47,990 nt of DNA from assembly GCA_021323535.1 (NCBI GenBank), contig JAJONO010000036.1, positions 1 through 47,990 on the forward strand. Direction: 5' to 3'. Below, in pieces: positions 19,301 through 28,097 of this stretch. The position numbers were made by a program, and so were the translations under genes. The stretch comes from Bacteroidota bacterium (GTDB lineage Bacteria; Bacteroidota; Bacteroidia; B-17B0; Aurantibacillaceae). Below the pieces are notes generated by a model, which was not told where the DNA came from, did no database searches, and saw nothing but the letters and a program-made list of their open reading frames with translations. How positions within the stretch are numbered: the first letter of the stretch is position 1; each line of letters starts with the position of its first letter.

Positions 19301-20809
19301 TACTCATGGGCCATGGGAGTTAATGAATCCAGGATTGAGCTGAAGGAAAATAATCCTGCGCTAAACAGATCTTATTTTTGTTTTACAAAACTGGCTTCCG
19401 AACTTTTAAAGCGGGATGAACAGGGCCCGAAACGTTTTTATGTTCTTACCGATAGCTTATTTGAAATCACAGGAAAAGAAAACTGTACTGCCAGCCAGTC
19501 ATTGCTTCTTGGTCCGGTAAATATTATTCCGCAGGAATCTTCTTCGGTAAGTATTCATTTGGATATCGATCTTAAAGAACGGCCGGAAGAGCTGGTGCAA
19601 CAATTGCTGCAGGAATTTGGTCGCGCTGATAAAACAGAAAGGACAATTGGACTTCGTAATGGCTACAGATGGATAAGGCATTACGAAAGAAATACAGAAG
19701 ATCTGGCTAAAAGCGGTATCATCCGTGAAAAAGGAACATATCTTATCACCGGGGGCCTGGGTAATGTTGGTTTCATTTTATCGAAACATCTTTTGGAAAA
19801 CTACAACGCTAATGTTTTAATTATTGGCAGAACTATGCCCGGGAACGATTCTGAGTGTGCAACATTCAGAAAATTAAACGAATTAAAGAAGATCAGCGAA
19901 AACGTTAGCTATTACTGTGCCGATGTTTGCGACCATGATGATTTAAAAAACTGCATCAGTTCAATCGATGCTTCCGGAATGCACATAAACGGAGTAATTC
20001 ATACGGCAGCAAATGTAGATCAGAATAATTTCGAAACACTTGAAGAAATAAGTTATGCCAGGTCAATTAATGTGTTTGCGCCAAAGGTAAACGGCTTAAA
20101 AAATATTTATTCCCTGTTCGGGCAACGTCAGCTGGATTTTGTATGGCTCACATCGAGCATAGCGTCTGTGCTGGGTGGGGTTGCTTATTGCGCTTATTCT
20201 TCTGCCAATGCATACATGGATTATTTTGTATCGTCTAAAGCCCGCGAATTGACTCACTGGAAAAGTGTCAACCTGGGAGAAATGCTTTTTACCCATGAAC
20301 AGGCAAAAAGAGAAGATATGAACATGTCAAGATCTTCTTTAAAGCCATCCGAAATCTGTGAGTTATTTGAATGGAGTTTAGGAGCCGGAACAAATGTGGT
20401 TATTGAAACTGCCATCGATCTGCAGGAAAGAATTTATCAGACGTATGTATCGGATAAAAACACGATCATTTCCGGTGTTTTTGATCCGGAAAGTATTTCA
20501 GCAAGTGAGCGTCCCGGACTAAGTACCGAGTATCACGAGCCGGTAACCGAAACAGAAAAAAAACTTGTCATTCTCATCAGTAACTTTTTTGGAATAACAG
20601 GTATTGGTATTCACGATAATTTTTTTGAACTCGGAGGAGATTCACTCAAGGCAATGGTAGTTTCTAAAAGAATAAAAAAAGATTTTGGGGTAGGTATTAC
20701 GATCAAGGAATTTTTCATGAACCCTACTGTGCATAAAATCTCAATTATCATAGATGAAACCTTATTCCTGGTGCAAAAGAAGGAAAGAGCATCAAAAACG
20801 ATTATTTAG
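16316..20809 (+). CDS. Type I modular polyketide synthase: KS-AT-KR-ACP
   Basis: One complete reducing module. KS: Cys in VNTGCSTSLVA near residue 180 (usual form DTACSSS), His residues in EAHGTGTRLGDP and KTNMGHLDGAAG. AT: GHSIGEY near 619 with the nucleophile Ser; the specificity loop reads SHAGHSP, aligning with HAFH of malonyl-selective ATs with Phe replaced by Gly. After an inter-domain region that fits a structural KR subdomain, the KR has TGGLGNVG near 1144 and Ser/Tyr/Asn in SSIASVLGG and AYSSANAYMDY near 1290. ACP: FFELGGDSLKAM near 1440. No DH or ER, so the product is a beta-hydroxyacyl unit. The ATG at 16316 is preferred over an in-frame TTG at 16307 that overlaps the previous stop. 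Downstream of a Leu module, this would build a statine residue. Confidence 0.95.
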   Translation: MSQQGKYSGLEIAIIGMSAQFPGCSDYREFWKKLQEGTELIKEFSDEELIASGVSPHELTNEQFVKRVGVLENKHFFDHSFFGYTPEEASLMDPQVRLFHEHCWKALEDSGYSNATDNNRIGLYAGASENDNWRMYAYSRMNGSSVDPFIGSRISDKSFMSSLVSYKLNLKGPSLVVNTGCSTSLVAVNLACKALLTRECTIALAGGVCLGSGVKKGYYYQEGAVSSRDGHCRAFDSEASGTSIGEGIGVVVMKRLSEAIKDGDHIFAVIKASYVNNDGTGKVGYVAPGINGQADCIRTAIRMAGVDPNNISYVEAHGTGTRLGDPIEIEALNQAFATGNKSKYCAVGSVKTNMGHLDGAAGIAGLIKTALCLKYKKIVPSLHFKTANPEINFEGGPFYVNTVLKEWEKNNSHSRLAGVSSFGIGGTNAHVILEESPDEPDPVDESRYKLFTLSAKTPASLAGYAKSFGEWLAASNSNGLSDMSYTLQACRKHFNYRKHFVYGNREELINALLQMNNPTKSQEKNGSVVFMFSGAGSQYRNMGKELYDSVPFFREEMDKGFELLKKITGEDYKNILYSPVNSDNRVNEMLHTQPLIFLFGYSLSRLMISLNIQPAYLIGHSIGEYVAACIAGVFSFEDALKLTVRRGQLMNTMPQGVMLSLYMGAQEAERFLSEKISLAAVNGSQQVVLSGETNAMEELILQLQSEEISFIKLYASHAGHSPTIDMIMEEFRKELETVSIHSPRIPVFTNLTGQSTTHTDITKTDYWVNQMRNTVRFSEGIKNISAIAGKKIWIEIGGGHSLATLLKQYHQHEDVSVVNMIRHPKEEVSDVFHFADRTGLLWSYGLTINWTEYYNGRLLKKISMPSYPFEQIKYPAEVDPFRDSSLFSAGFLPAAHNNHSLKDWVYFPSWKKVPNIINCKIETERTFLFFSLENEISEHIKSGLSLTAKKIIEIKTGDVYEQQDNLFVVDSGKVEHIERLIKDLHAKQIAITDVIYSWAMGVNESRIELKENNPALNRSYFCFTKLASELLKRDEQGPKRFYVLTDSLFEITGKENCTASQSLLLGPVNIIPQESSSVSIHLDIDLKERPEELVQQLLQEFGRADKTERTIGLRNGYRWIRHYERNTEDLAKSGIIREKGTYLITGGLGNVGFILSKHLLENYNANVLIIGRTMPGNDSECATFRKLNELKKISENVSYYCADVCDHDDLKNCISSIDASGMHINGVIHTAANVDQNNFETLEEISYARSINVFAPKVNGLKNIYSLFGQRQLDFVWLTSSIASVLGGVAYCAYSSANAYMDYFVSSKARELTHWKSVNLGEMLFTHEQAKREDMNMSRSSLKPSEICELFEWSLGAGTNVVIETAIDLQERIYQTYVSDKNTIISGVFDPESISASERPGLSTEYHEPVTETEKKLVILISNFFGITGIGIHDNFFELGGDSLKAMVVSKRIKKDFGVGITIKEFFMNPTVHKISIIIDETLFLVQKKERASKTII

Positions 20810-20818
20810 GGCTGTATC

Positions 20819-23800
20819 ATGAGAGAACTATTAAGAAAGCTTAAACATAATAATATCGATATTTCCCTTCATGGAACGGACCTCGAAATCAGTTACGATG
20901 GCGAACTTCTGCCGGAGAATTTGTATAACGAGATTCGGGAAAATAAAACGGCTATTGTAGAATTTCTGAAAAACGTGAGCCATTCGGAGGCTACAAAAAA
21001 TATCCCCAATATCAGGCAGTCAGAAAATTATGTATTGTCATCATCCCAGTACAGGTTATGGGTGTTAAGCCAGATGGAAGGTGGAAGCGTTGCCTACAAT
21101 ATTCCATGGACCTCTTTGCTTGAAGGCGATCTGAATGTTACCGCGCTCGGTGCGGCTTTTAAATCGCTGATAGAACGACATGAAATTTTACGTACTGTTT
21201 TCAGAATGGATGATCTTGGCGAAGTAAAGCAGCTGATCCTCCCGGCAGATAAATGCGGATTTAAAATTGAAATGCTGGATTTCCGGTCGCTTCCGGAACA
21301 GGAACTTAAGATCGGAAAAAAAATACAGGAAGAAAGTGAAAAAGTTTTTGACCTGGAGCAGGGTCCGCTGATAAGAGTTTGCATACTTCAAAAAACAGAT
21401 CGCAGCTATGTGCTTAATAGTGTCTTTCATCATATTATCTGCGACGGATGGTCCATTTCCGTTCTCATAAAAGAACTTCTTGTGCTTTATAATTCGTTCG
21501 TGCAAAATCTTCCGGACCCTTTACAGCCTTTGAAGATTCAATACAAGGATTATGCCGCCTGGGAACAGGAACAGCTTCGAGACGATTCTTTAAATGTTCA
21601 CAGGTTATACTGGCTCAGACAATTTGAGGGAGAAATACCAACGCTTGATCTTCCGGCCGATAATTTCCGTCCTTCAATAAAAACATACAATGGCGCATTG
21701 ATAGAAGCGCACGTCAATGCCATCGATGCGCAGAAATTTAAAAAAATCACAAAAGACAAAGGTGCAACTCTCTTTATGGGATTAACGGCTGCATTAAATA
21801 CGCTATTGTACCGTTATACAGGCCAGAACGATCTCATCATAGGAAGCCCTATTGCAGGCCGGGTGCATGAAGATCTTGAAGATCAGGTAGGTTTATATGT
21901 AAACACACTTGCTTTGAGAACAAAATTATCAGGAAGCGACACGTATTTTACATTGCTGGATCATACAAAAAAAATTACCCTGGAGGCGTATGAGCATCAG
22001 ATCTATCCATTCGACAGGCTTGTGAACGAATTACAGGTAAACAGCGATCTCAGCCGCAACGCATTGTTTGATGTGATGCTTGTTCTTCAGAATGCCGGTC
22101 AGGAAACATCTGCAAAAGAGCAAAACTCGCTCACTGATATAAACGTAATCGATTATAAAGGAGCCCAGGGAGTAGTGAGTCTTTTCGATCTTCGTTTTGA
22201 TTTTTCAGAATCAGATGAAGAGTTGTATTTCATTGTGGAATACAATACAGATATTTATGAAAAAGCAACAGTACAACGTTTGTGCACCCATCTGAAACAC
22301 ATAATCAGCGAACTTGCCGGCAATCCTGAACAGCCTATCAGTAAACTTGATTTTATCAGGCAGGACGAAAAAAATGATTTATTGAATGGACTTAATCCAT
22401 TGCCCCACTTTACAAAAATCAATACCACTGTTGTGGATTTGTTTGAGCAGCAGGTGAAAACCAATGCAGAAAAAACAGCTCTTCTCTTTCGCGACAAATC
22501 TCTCACTTTTTCCGAACTTCATGAAAGGTCCAATCAGCTTGCCAATTTTCTTATTAATAAAATCAATCTGAAAAAAGAAAGCAGAGTTGGGATTATGTAT
22601 AAACGCGGACCTGGAATGATTGTGTCGATCATGGCTGTTTTAAAGGCCGGTGGAGCTTATGTACCCATGGATCCCGGTTACCCGAATGAACGTTTGTCAT
22701 ACATCATTAATGATTCTGATGTAAGCACAGTGTTGTGCGAGTATAAAGTCCTGGATATACTAAATGGTATCCGTTCAAACAATGTTTCTTTTGAGAATGT
22801 TGTGTGTACTGATTCAGATAATTTTACGGATGACCCGAAAAAAAAATCTGTGACTTTTTATGGCGAAAGCGAAATAAAAAAAATGGCTTCGGTAAATCCT
22901 GATCATAAAACAAGCATTAGTGATTTAATGTATGTCATTTATACATCCGGCTCATCCGGAAAACCAAAAGGATGTATGCTGGAATACAAAGGTGTTGTTA
23001 ACAGGTTACTATGGATGGCGGAATACTATCAGCTTCATCCCGATGTTGTTTTTCTTCAGAAAACATCATTTACGTTTGATGTTTCTGTTTGGGAAATATT
23101 CATGCCTCTTTGCTTTGGATGCCAACTGGTTATTTGCGATGAAGATGATATCGGCTCGCCGGAACGTATTGCGGGGCTTGTAAACAAACATAAGATTAAC
23201 TGGATGCATTTTGTGCCCGGAATGCTTTCTGTTTTTATTTCAGAATTTCTCGATCAGTCAGATAGCAATGTATCACTTTTAAATTCGCTTGAAAAAGTTT
23301 TTACGAGCGGAGAAGCCTTACCGGTTAAAACCGTACAGAGGTGGTACGACAAAACTCCTGTTGAACTTCATAATTTGTACGGTCCTACAGAAGCTTCTAT
23401 TGAAGTTACAAACTATAAAACCAGCAGAACCGATCATAAAATACCAATTGGCCGTCCTATCGCCAATACCAAAATATATATTCTCGACAGTAATGATCAG
23501 TTGTTGCCGCGCGGTTGCTGGGGCGAAATTGGTATAGCCGGAATAGGAGTGGCAAGAGGTTATCTGAATCAACCGCAACTTACCAGCGAAAAATTTATTG
23601 AAGACAGAATAGGAGGGATGGGAAAAATTTATAAAACCGGGGATATCGGCAGATGGCTGCCAGATGGTAATATTGAGTTCGCAGGAAGAAGAGATTCGCA
23701 GGTAAAAATAAGAGGGTTCAGAATTGAACTGGGAGAAATCGAATCTGCGTTGCTTATGTTTCCTTCTATTGAAAAGGCTATAGTTTCAAAGGTAAGTCAC

Positions 23801-26800
23801 TTGGGCGACGATATTCTCGTGGCATATCTTCAGTGCAACAGGGATGTGCCAAAATCCGAATTGAATTCATTTCTCAGAGAAAAACTTCCGGAATACATGT
23901 TACCTGCCGAATATGTTTTTCTGAAGGCATTTCCGAAAACACAAAGTGGTAAAACCGATGTTCAAACTCTCATAAAATCAAACACGATTAATTTTAGCAG
24001 TCATAGATTGTTTGAAGCGCCTGCTAATCAAACAGAAAATGAGCTGGCAGAAATATGGAAGGAAATTCTTGGTCTGGATAAAATAAGCGCAACCGATAGT
24101 TTTTTTGAACTTGGAGGCCATAGTCTTAAAGCCACGCGACTGGCCAGCCTTATATACAAGCGCATGGAGGTTAAGCTTGAACTGAAAGATATCTTTCTGA
24201 ACCGGACACTAAGGGAGCAGGCAAGCCTGATTCTGGTAACAAAAAAGATAGAATATTCTAAGATTCCTCCTGCGGTTAAACAAAATAGTTATCCTTTATC
24301 TTCATCCCAAAACCGATTGTGGGTTATTACACACATGGAAGGTACAGGAAGCGCCTACAACCTTCACGCTATGCATGAACTGGAAGGCGAAATAAATGAG
24401 AACGCCATTGCAGAAGCATTTAACAGCGTAATTGAGCGTCATGAGATCTTAAGAACTGTATTTAAAGAAAACGATGAAGGAGAAGTAAAGCAGTGGGTGT
24501 TGTCGTTAAAGGATCAGGGATTCAGTTTAATTGTCAATGATCTTACCGGCATTGATACAAGCGATGAAGCGGCAAACAAGCTAATTCATGAAGACGCTGA
24601 TGCGCCCTTTAATTTAAGGGCCGGCCCACTGATCAGAGCAAGATTGATCAGGAAAAATAAAACCAAAAGTATTCTTAGTTATACCATGCATCATATTGTA
24701 AGCGATGGATGGTCCATGTCTAATTTATTCAAAGAGCTTAAAACACTTTATAATTGTTATAGCAATAATCTTCCCGATCCTTTCGCTCCTCTAACTATTC
24801 AGTATAAAGACTATGCCGTATGGCAGCAGCAAAAACTTCATGATCCTCAAATGGAAATTCACAGGAATTACTGGAAACAGCAATTTCCTATTAATAACAC
24901 TCCTGTGCTTCAGCTTCCGGAAGATAAACCCCGTCCTCTGATAAAAACGTATAATGGCGAAGTGGTGGATCTTGTTATCGATCAACACAGAGTGAATTCA
25001 TTAAGATCACTGGCCTCAAAAGAAAACAGCACTTTGTTTATGGTGCTGTTATCCTCAGTTGTTTCATTATTGAATTATTATTGTACCGGAGAAGAAGATA
25101 TTGTCATTGGAACTCCTGTGGCCGGGCGTAAGCATGCCGACCTTGATGAACAGATTGGCTTTTACATCAATACCTTGCTGCTCAGAATAAAGGTTAACAG
25201 AGCAGAAGGTTTTTTAAATTTGTTACGCGAAACTAAAAAAACAACCTTAGATGCCTATACGCATCAGGACTTTCCTTTAGACAGGCTCCTCAGCGAACTC
25301 AACATTAACCGTGACCCCTCACGTAACCCGCTTTTTGATGTCATGATTACATTACATAATTATGATGACGCTGTTTCGCCTGGCAATTATTCCAATGAGA
25401 ATGATATTGAGATCAAGGGGTACAACGCCAATGGAAAAGTAACAAGCAAATTCGATCTCAATTTTAATTTCTCCGAAAGCAATAATCTGATCCATCTCAG
25501 CCTTATTTATAATTGTGATATTTACGAAAGAGAAACTATTGAAAGGATGAGCACGTATTTTCTTAAGCTGATAGATGAGGTGACAACTGAACCGTTAACG
25601 CCATTGTTGGAAATAAATTACCTCGCTGAAGAAGAAAAACAAAAAATTGTCAGCGGTTTCAATCAGACCAAAAAAGTTTTTCCGGAAAATAAAACGCTTA
25701 TCGATCTGTTTGAAGAACAGGTGAATCAAAATCCTTACAGGACCGCTCTTGTTTTTGAAAACAGGGAGTTTACCTATAGTCAGCTTAATACCATCGTAAA
25801 CAGGTTTGCTGCGTTCATTAAAACAAATTACGGTATAAAGCCCGATGACAGGATTGGTATTAAATTAGAGGCTGGTGAATGGATGGTAATATCCGTTCTT
25901 GCTGTTTTAAAAAGCGGAGGAGCTTATGTACCGGTTGATACGGAGTATCCGGAAGAGCGGATAAATTTCATCATGTCAGATAGCCAATGCCGGCTAATTA
26001 TTGATGACTCCCTGATAGATAAATTCAAAAGTAATTCATCCGCGTATCCTTCCGGAAATCCTGTCAAAGATTATAACTCGGGCAATCTCGCTTATGTGAT
26101 TTACACTTCCGGAACAACAGGTAATCCCAAAGGAGTTATGATCGAACACAGGAACATTGTTAACTATACTTCCTGGTTTCTGAACAAATTCAGTATAAAA
26201 CCCGATGACAGAACGCTATTGTTATCCAATATTGTATTCGACGGGGTTAAAACAAGTTTGTTTGGCGCATTGCTTGGCGGAGCAACTTTACATGTAATTG
26301 GTAAATCCATGCTTTACGACTCGCATTCATTTGCTTCATATATTGCGAAGAATAAAATAAGTTTTATCAAAATAACTCCACCTTTATTAAACCTTCTCAT
26401 CTCGGAGGACACTGATTTTAATCTCGTAACCGGCTCAGGTTTTCTGAGGCTGCTCATAATAGGAGGAGAAAAAATCAATTATAAGGACATTTTAAGAATA
26501 CATGAGCATAATAAAAAAATTAAGATCGTAAATCATTACGGACCAACCGAAACTACTGTTGGTGTTACCACACATGTGTTTGATATCATAGATAACGTTC
26601 CTATCGGAAAGCCAATTTCGAATACTCAGATCTTTATCCTTGGGCCCGAAGGAAGTGTTCTCCCTGTAGGTATTGCCGGTGAAATCTGTGTGAGCGGCGA
26701 AGGAATAGCAAGGGGGTATATAAACCGTCCGGAGCTCAGCGTTGAAAAATTTGTGCCGAATCCATACCTGCCCGGAAAGCTTATGTACAAAACAGGTGAT

Positions 26801-28093
26801 ATTGGGCGATGGAGATCTGACGGCAGTATTCTTCTTCATGGCAGAAAGGATGATCAGATAAAAATACGAGGCTACAGAATAGAACCTGGAGAAGTGGAGT
26901 GTGCTCTGATGCAATACCCGGGAATTAAAAAGACGGTTGTTTCAGATATTGCAGGTGATGATGGAGCAAAGCAACTCGCAGCTTACTTTGTTTCGGATGC
27001 TGATATTGCGGCCGATGACCTGTATCATTTTCTTAAAGGAAAAATTCCTGTGTATATGGTTCCTTCATATTACAACAGGTTGAATGAATTGCCTGTAACC
27101 ATTAATGGAAAGTTGGACAAAAAGCGATTGCCGCGTCCTGTCATTAAAAGCAAAAACATGTTCGTTCCCCCGGCTTCAGAAATGGAAATGCTTGTTCTGA
27201 ATGTCTGGAAGAAAGTCCTGCCGCTTGAATCGATAAGTACCGATGACGATTTTTTTGTGTCGGGAGGTAACAGTTTAATGGCTATGAAATTTATTACCTT
27301 GTTAAACCGTGAAGGTAAATTCAATATAGGTCTTAGGGAAATATTTAATTATCCCACCATTAAACAGCTCGCAAATTATATGTCTGTCAATCAACCCGGT
27401 AAAAATATTATTCAGCTTAATAAAAATAATCCACAGGCTCTGTCATTGTTTTTTATACCGCCCATTACAGGATCGTCAACAATTTATAAAAGCGTTGCAA
27501 CCCATCTGGAACCTGTGATGAATTGTTATGGGTTACAATACCCCGGTTTTGATAATAATATTAATTTTAGCGCAAGTATTGAAGAAATGTCAGAACACAT
27601 GCTCAGAGAAATTGTATCGGAAAGTAAACAAAACCGTGTTGTGTATCTCTTTGGATATTCAATGGGAGCAATGGTTGCTTTTGAAATTGCCCGGAAACTT
27701 GAAAAAGAAAATTATACCGTAAATTTAATACTGGCAGATAAGAGCCCTGCGGCTTCTATTGCTGATTTGTCGGCTGTAGACGAAGCAGTGCAGCACGAGC
27801 TTAAAGAATGGGGCGATATGCTCACACCCGAACGCAGAGAAAAGCTGAAATCTTTTTTAAAGAATAATATGACCATCCAGGCAAACTATAAATTGCAGGG
27901 CAGGATCAGATCAGATATATTAGCGTTAGAAGCAAAAGATAATAAGTTGAAGACAGACATGAGTAACTGGAAGAAATTTACTGATGGGAATTTCAGGCTG
28001 GAATTTCTTTCCGGTGGACATTACGACGTTTTACAAGACAGGAATTTAGCTGTGATTTCATCGCTTATAACTTCCGTAAATAAAAATAATTGA
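20819..28093 (+). CDS. Nonribosomal peptide synthetase: TubC-type docking-C-A(Ser)-T-C-A(Asp-like)-T-TE
   Basis: Residues 1-52 fit a TubC_N-type docking domain (ELLRKLKHNNIDISLHG, YDGELLPENL, then IREN/IVEFLK), expected to receive the chain from the upstream PKS ACP. C1 has HHIICDG near 204. A1 (545-1060) has residues DVWHFSLIEK, close to the serine code DVWHFSLVDK. T1 is FFELGGHSLKA near 1097. C2 has HHIVSDG near 1291. A2 (1620-2120) reads DGTKIGHVGK, resembling Asp DLTKVGHIGK except Gly at the second position, so Asp or Asn is likely. T2 is FFVSGGNSLMAM near 2144. The terminal thioesterase has GYSMG near 2279 and a late His in GGHYD. No epimerase. The TE would release the product by hydrolysis or by cyclisation onto a hydroxyl, making this the last enzyme of the line. 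Confidence 0.96.
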   Translation: MRELLRKLKHNNIDISLHGTDLEISYDGELLPENLYNEIRENKTAIVEFLKNVSHSEATKNIPNIRQSENYVLSSSQYRLWVLSQMEGGSVAYNIPWTSLLEGDLNVTALGAAFKSLIERHEILRTVFRMDDLGEVKQLILPADKCGFKIEMLDFRSLPEQELKIGKKIQEESEKVFDLEQGPLIRVCILQKTDRSYVLNSVFHHIICDGWSISVLIKELLVLYNSFVQNLPDPLQPLKIQYKDYAAWEQEQLRDDSLNVHRLYWLRQFEGEIPTLDLPADNFRPSIKTYNGALIEAHVNAIDAQKFKKITKDKGATLFMGLTAALNTLLYRYTGQNDLIIGSPIAGRVHEDLEDQVGLYVNTLALRTKLSGSDTYFTLLDHTKKITLEAYEHQIYPFDRLVNELQVNSDLSRNALFDVMLVLQNAGQETSAKEQNSLTDINVIDYKGAQGVVSLFDLRFDFSESDEELYFIVEYNTDIYEKATVQRLCTHLKHIISELAGNPEQPISKLDFIRQDEKNDLLNGLNPLPHFTKINTTVVDLFEQQVKTNAEKTALLFRDKSLTFSELHERSNQLANFLINKINLKKESRVGIMYKRGPGMIVSIMAVLKAGGAYVPMDPGYPNERLSYIINDSDVSTVLCEYKVLDILNGIRSNNVSFENVVCTDSDNFTDDPKKKSVTFYGESEIKKMASVNPDHKTSISDLMYVIYTSGSSGKPKGCMLEYKGVVNRLLWMAEYYQLHPDVVFLQKTSFTFDVSVWEIFMPLCFGCQLVICDEDDIGSPERIAGLVNKHKINWMHFVPGMLSVFISEFLDQSDSNVSLLNSLEKVFTSGEALPVKTVQRWYDKTPVELHNLYGPTEASIEVTNYKTSRTDHKIPIGRPIANTKIYILDSNDQLLPRGCWGEIGIAGIGVARGYLNQPQLTSEKFIEDRIGGMGKIYKTGDIGRWLPDGNIEFAGRRDSQVKIRGFRIELGEIESALLMFPSIEKAIVSKVSHLGDDILVAYLQCNRDVPKSELNSFLREKLPEYMLPAEYVFLKAFPKTQSGKTDVQTLIKSNTINFSSHRLFEAPANQTENELAEIWKEILGLDKISATDSFFELGGHSLKATRLASLIYKRMEVKLELKDIFLNRTLREQASLILVTKKIEYSKIPPAVKQNSYPLSSSQNRLWVITHMEGTGSAYNLHAMHELEGEINENAIAEAFNSVIERHEILRTVFKENDEGEVKQWVLSLKDQGFSLIVNDLTGIDTSDEAANKLIHEDADAPFNLRAGPLIRARLIRKNKTKSILSYTMHHIVSDGWSMSNLFKELKTLYNCYSNNLPDPFAPLTIQYKDYAVWQQQKLHDPQMEIHRNYWKQQFPINNTPVLQLPEDKPRPLIKTYNGEVVDLVIDQHRVNSLRSLASKENSTLFMVLLSSVVSLLNYYCTGEEDIVIGTPVAGRKHADLDEQIGFYINTLLLRIKVNRAEGFLNLLRETKKTTLDAYTHQDFPLDRLLSELNINRDPSRNPLFDVMITLHNYDDAVSPGNYSNENDIEIKGYNANGKVTSKFDLNFNFSESNNLIHLSLIYNCDIYERETIERMSTYFLKLIDEVTTEPLTPLLEINYLAEEEKQKIVSGFNQTKKVFPENKTLIDLFEEQVNQNPYRTALVFENREFTYSQLNTIVNRFAAFIKTNYGIKPDDRIGIKLEAGEWMVISVLAVLKSGGAYVPVDTEYPEERINFIMSDSQCRLIIDDSLIDKFKSNSSAYPSGNPVKDYNSGNLAYVIYTSGTTGNPKGVMIEHRNIVNYTSWFLNKFSIKPDDRTLLLSNIVFDGVKTSLFGALLGGATLHVIGKSMLYDSHSFASYIAKNKISFIKITPPLLNLLISEDTDFNLVTGSGFLRLLIIGGEKINYKDILRIHEHNKKIKIVNHYGPTETTVGVTTHVFDIIDNVPIGKPISNTQIFILGPEGSVLPVGIAGEICVSGEGIARGYINRPELSVEKFVPNPYLPGKLMYKTGDIGRWRSDGSILLHGRKDDQIKIRGYRIEPGEVECALMQYPGIKKTVVSDIAGDDGAKQLAAYFVSDADIAADDLYHFLKGKIPVYMVPSYYNRLNELPVTINGKLDKKRLPRPVIKSKNMFVPPASEMEMLVLNVWKKVLPLESISTDDDFFVSGGNSLMAMKFITLLNREGKFNIGLREIFNYPTIKQLANYMSVNQPGKNIIQLNKNNPQALSLFFIPPITGSSTIYKSVATHLEPVMNCYGLQYPGFDNNINFSASIEEMSEHMLREIVSESKQNRVVYLFGYSMGAMVAFEIARKLEKENYTVNLILADKSPAASIADLSAVDEAVQHELKEWGDMLTPERREKLKSFLKNNMTIQANYKLQGRIRSDILALEAKDNKLKTDMSNWKKFTDGNFRLEFLSGGHYDVLQDRNLAVISSLITSVNKNN

Positions 28094-28097
28094 ATGT

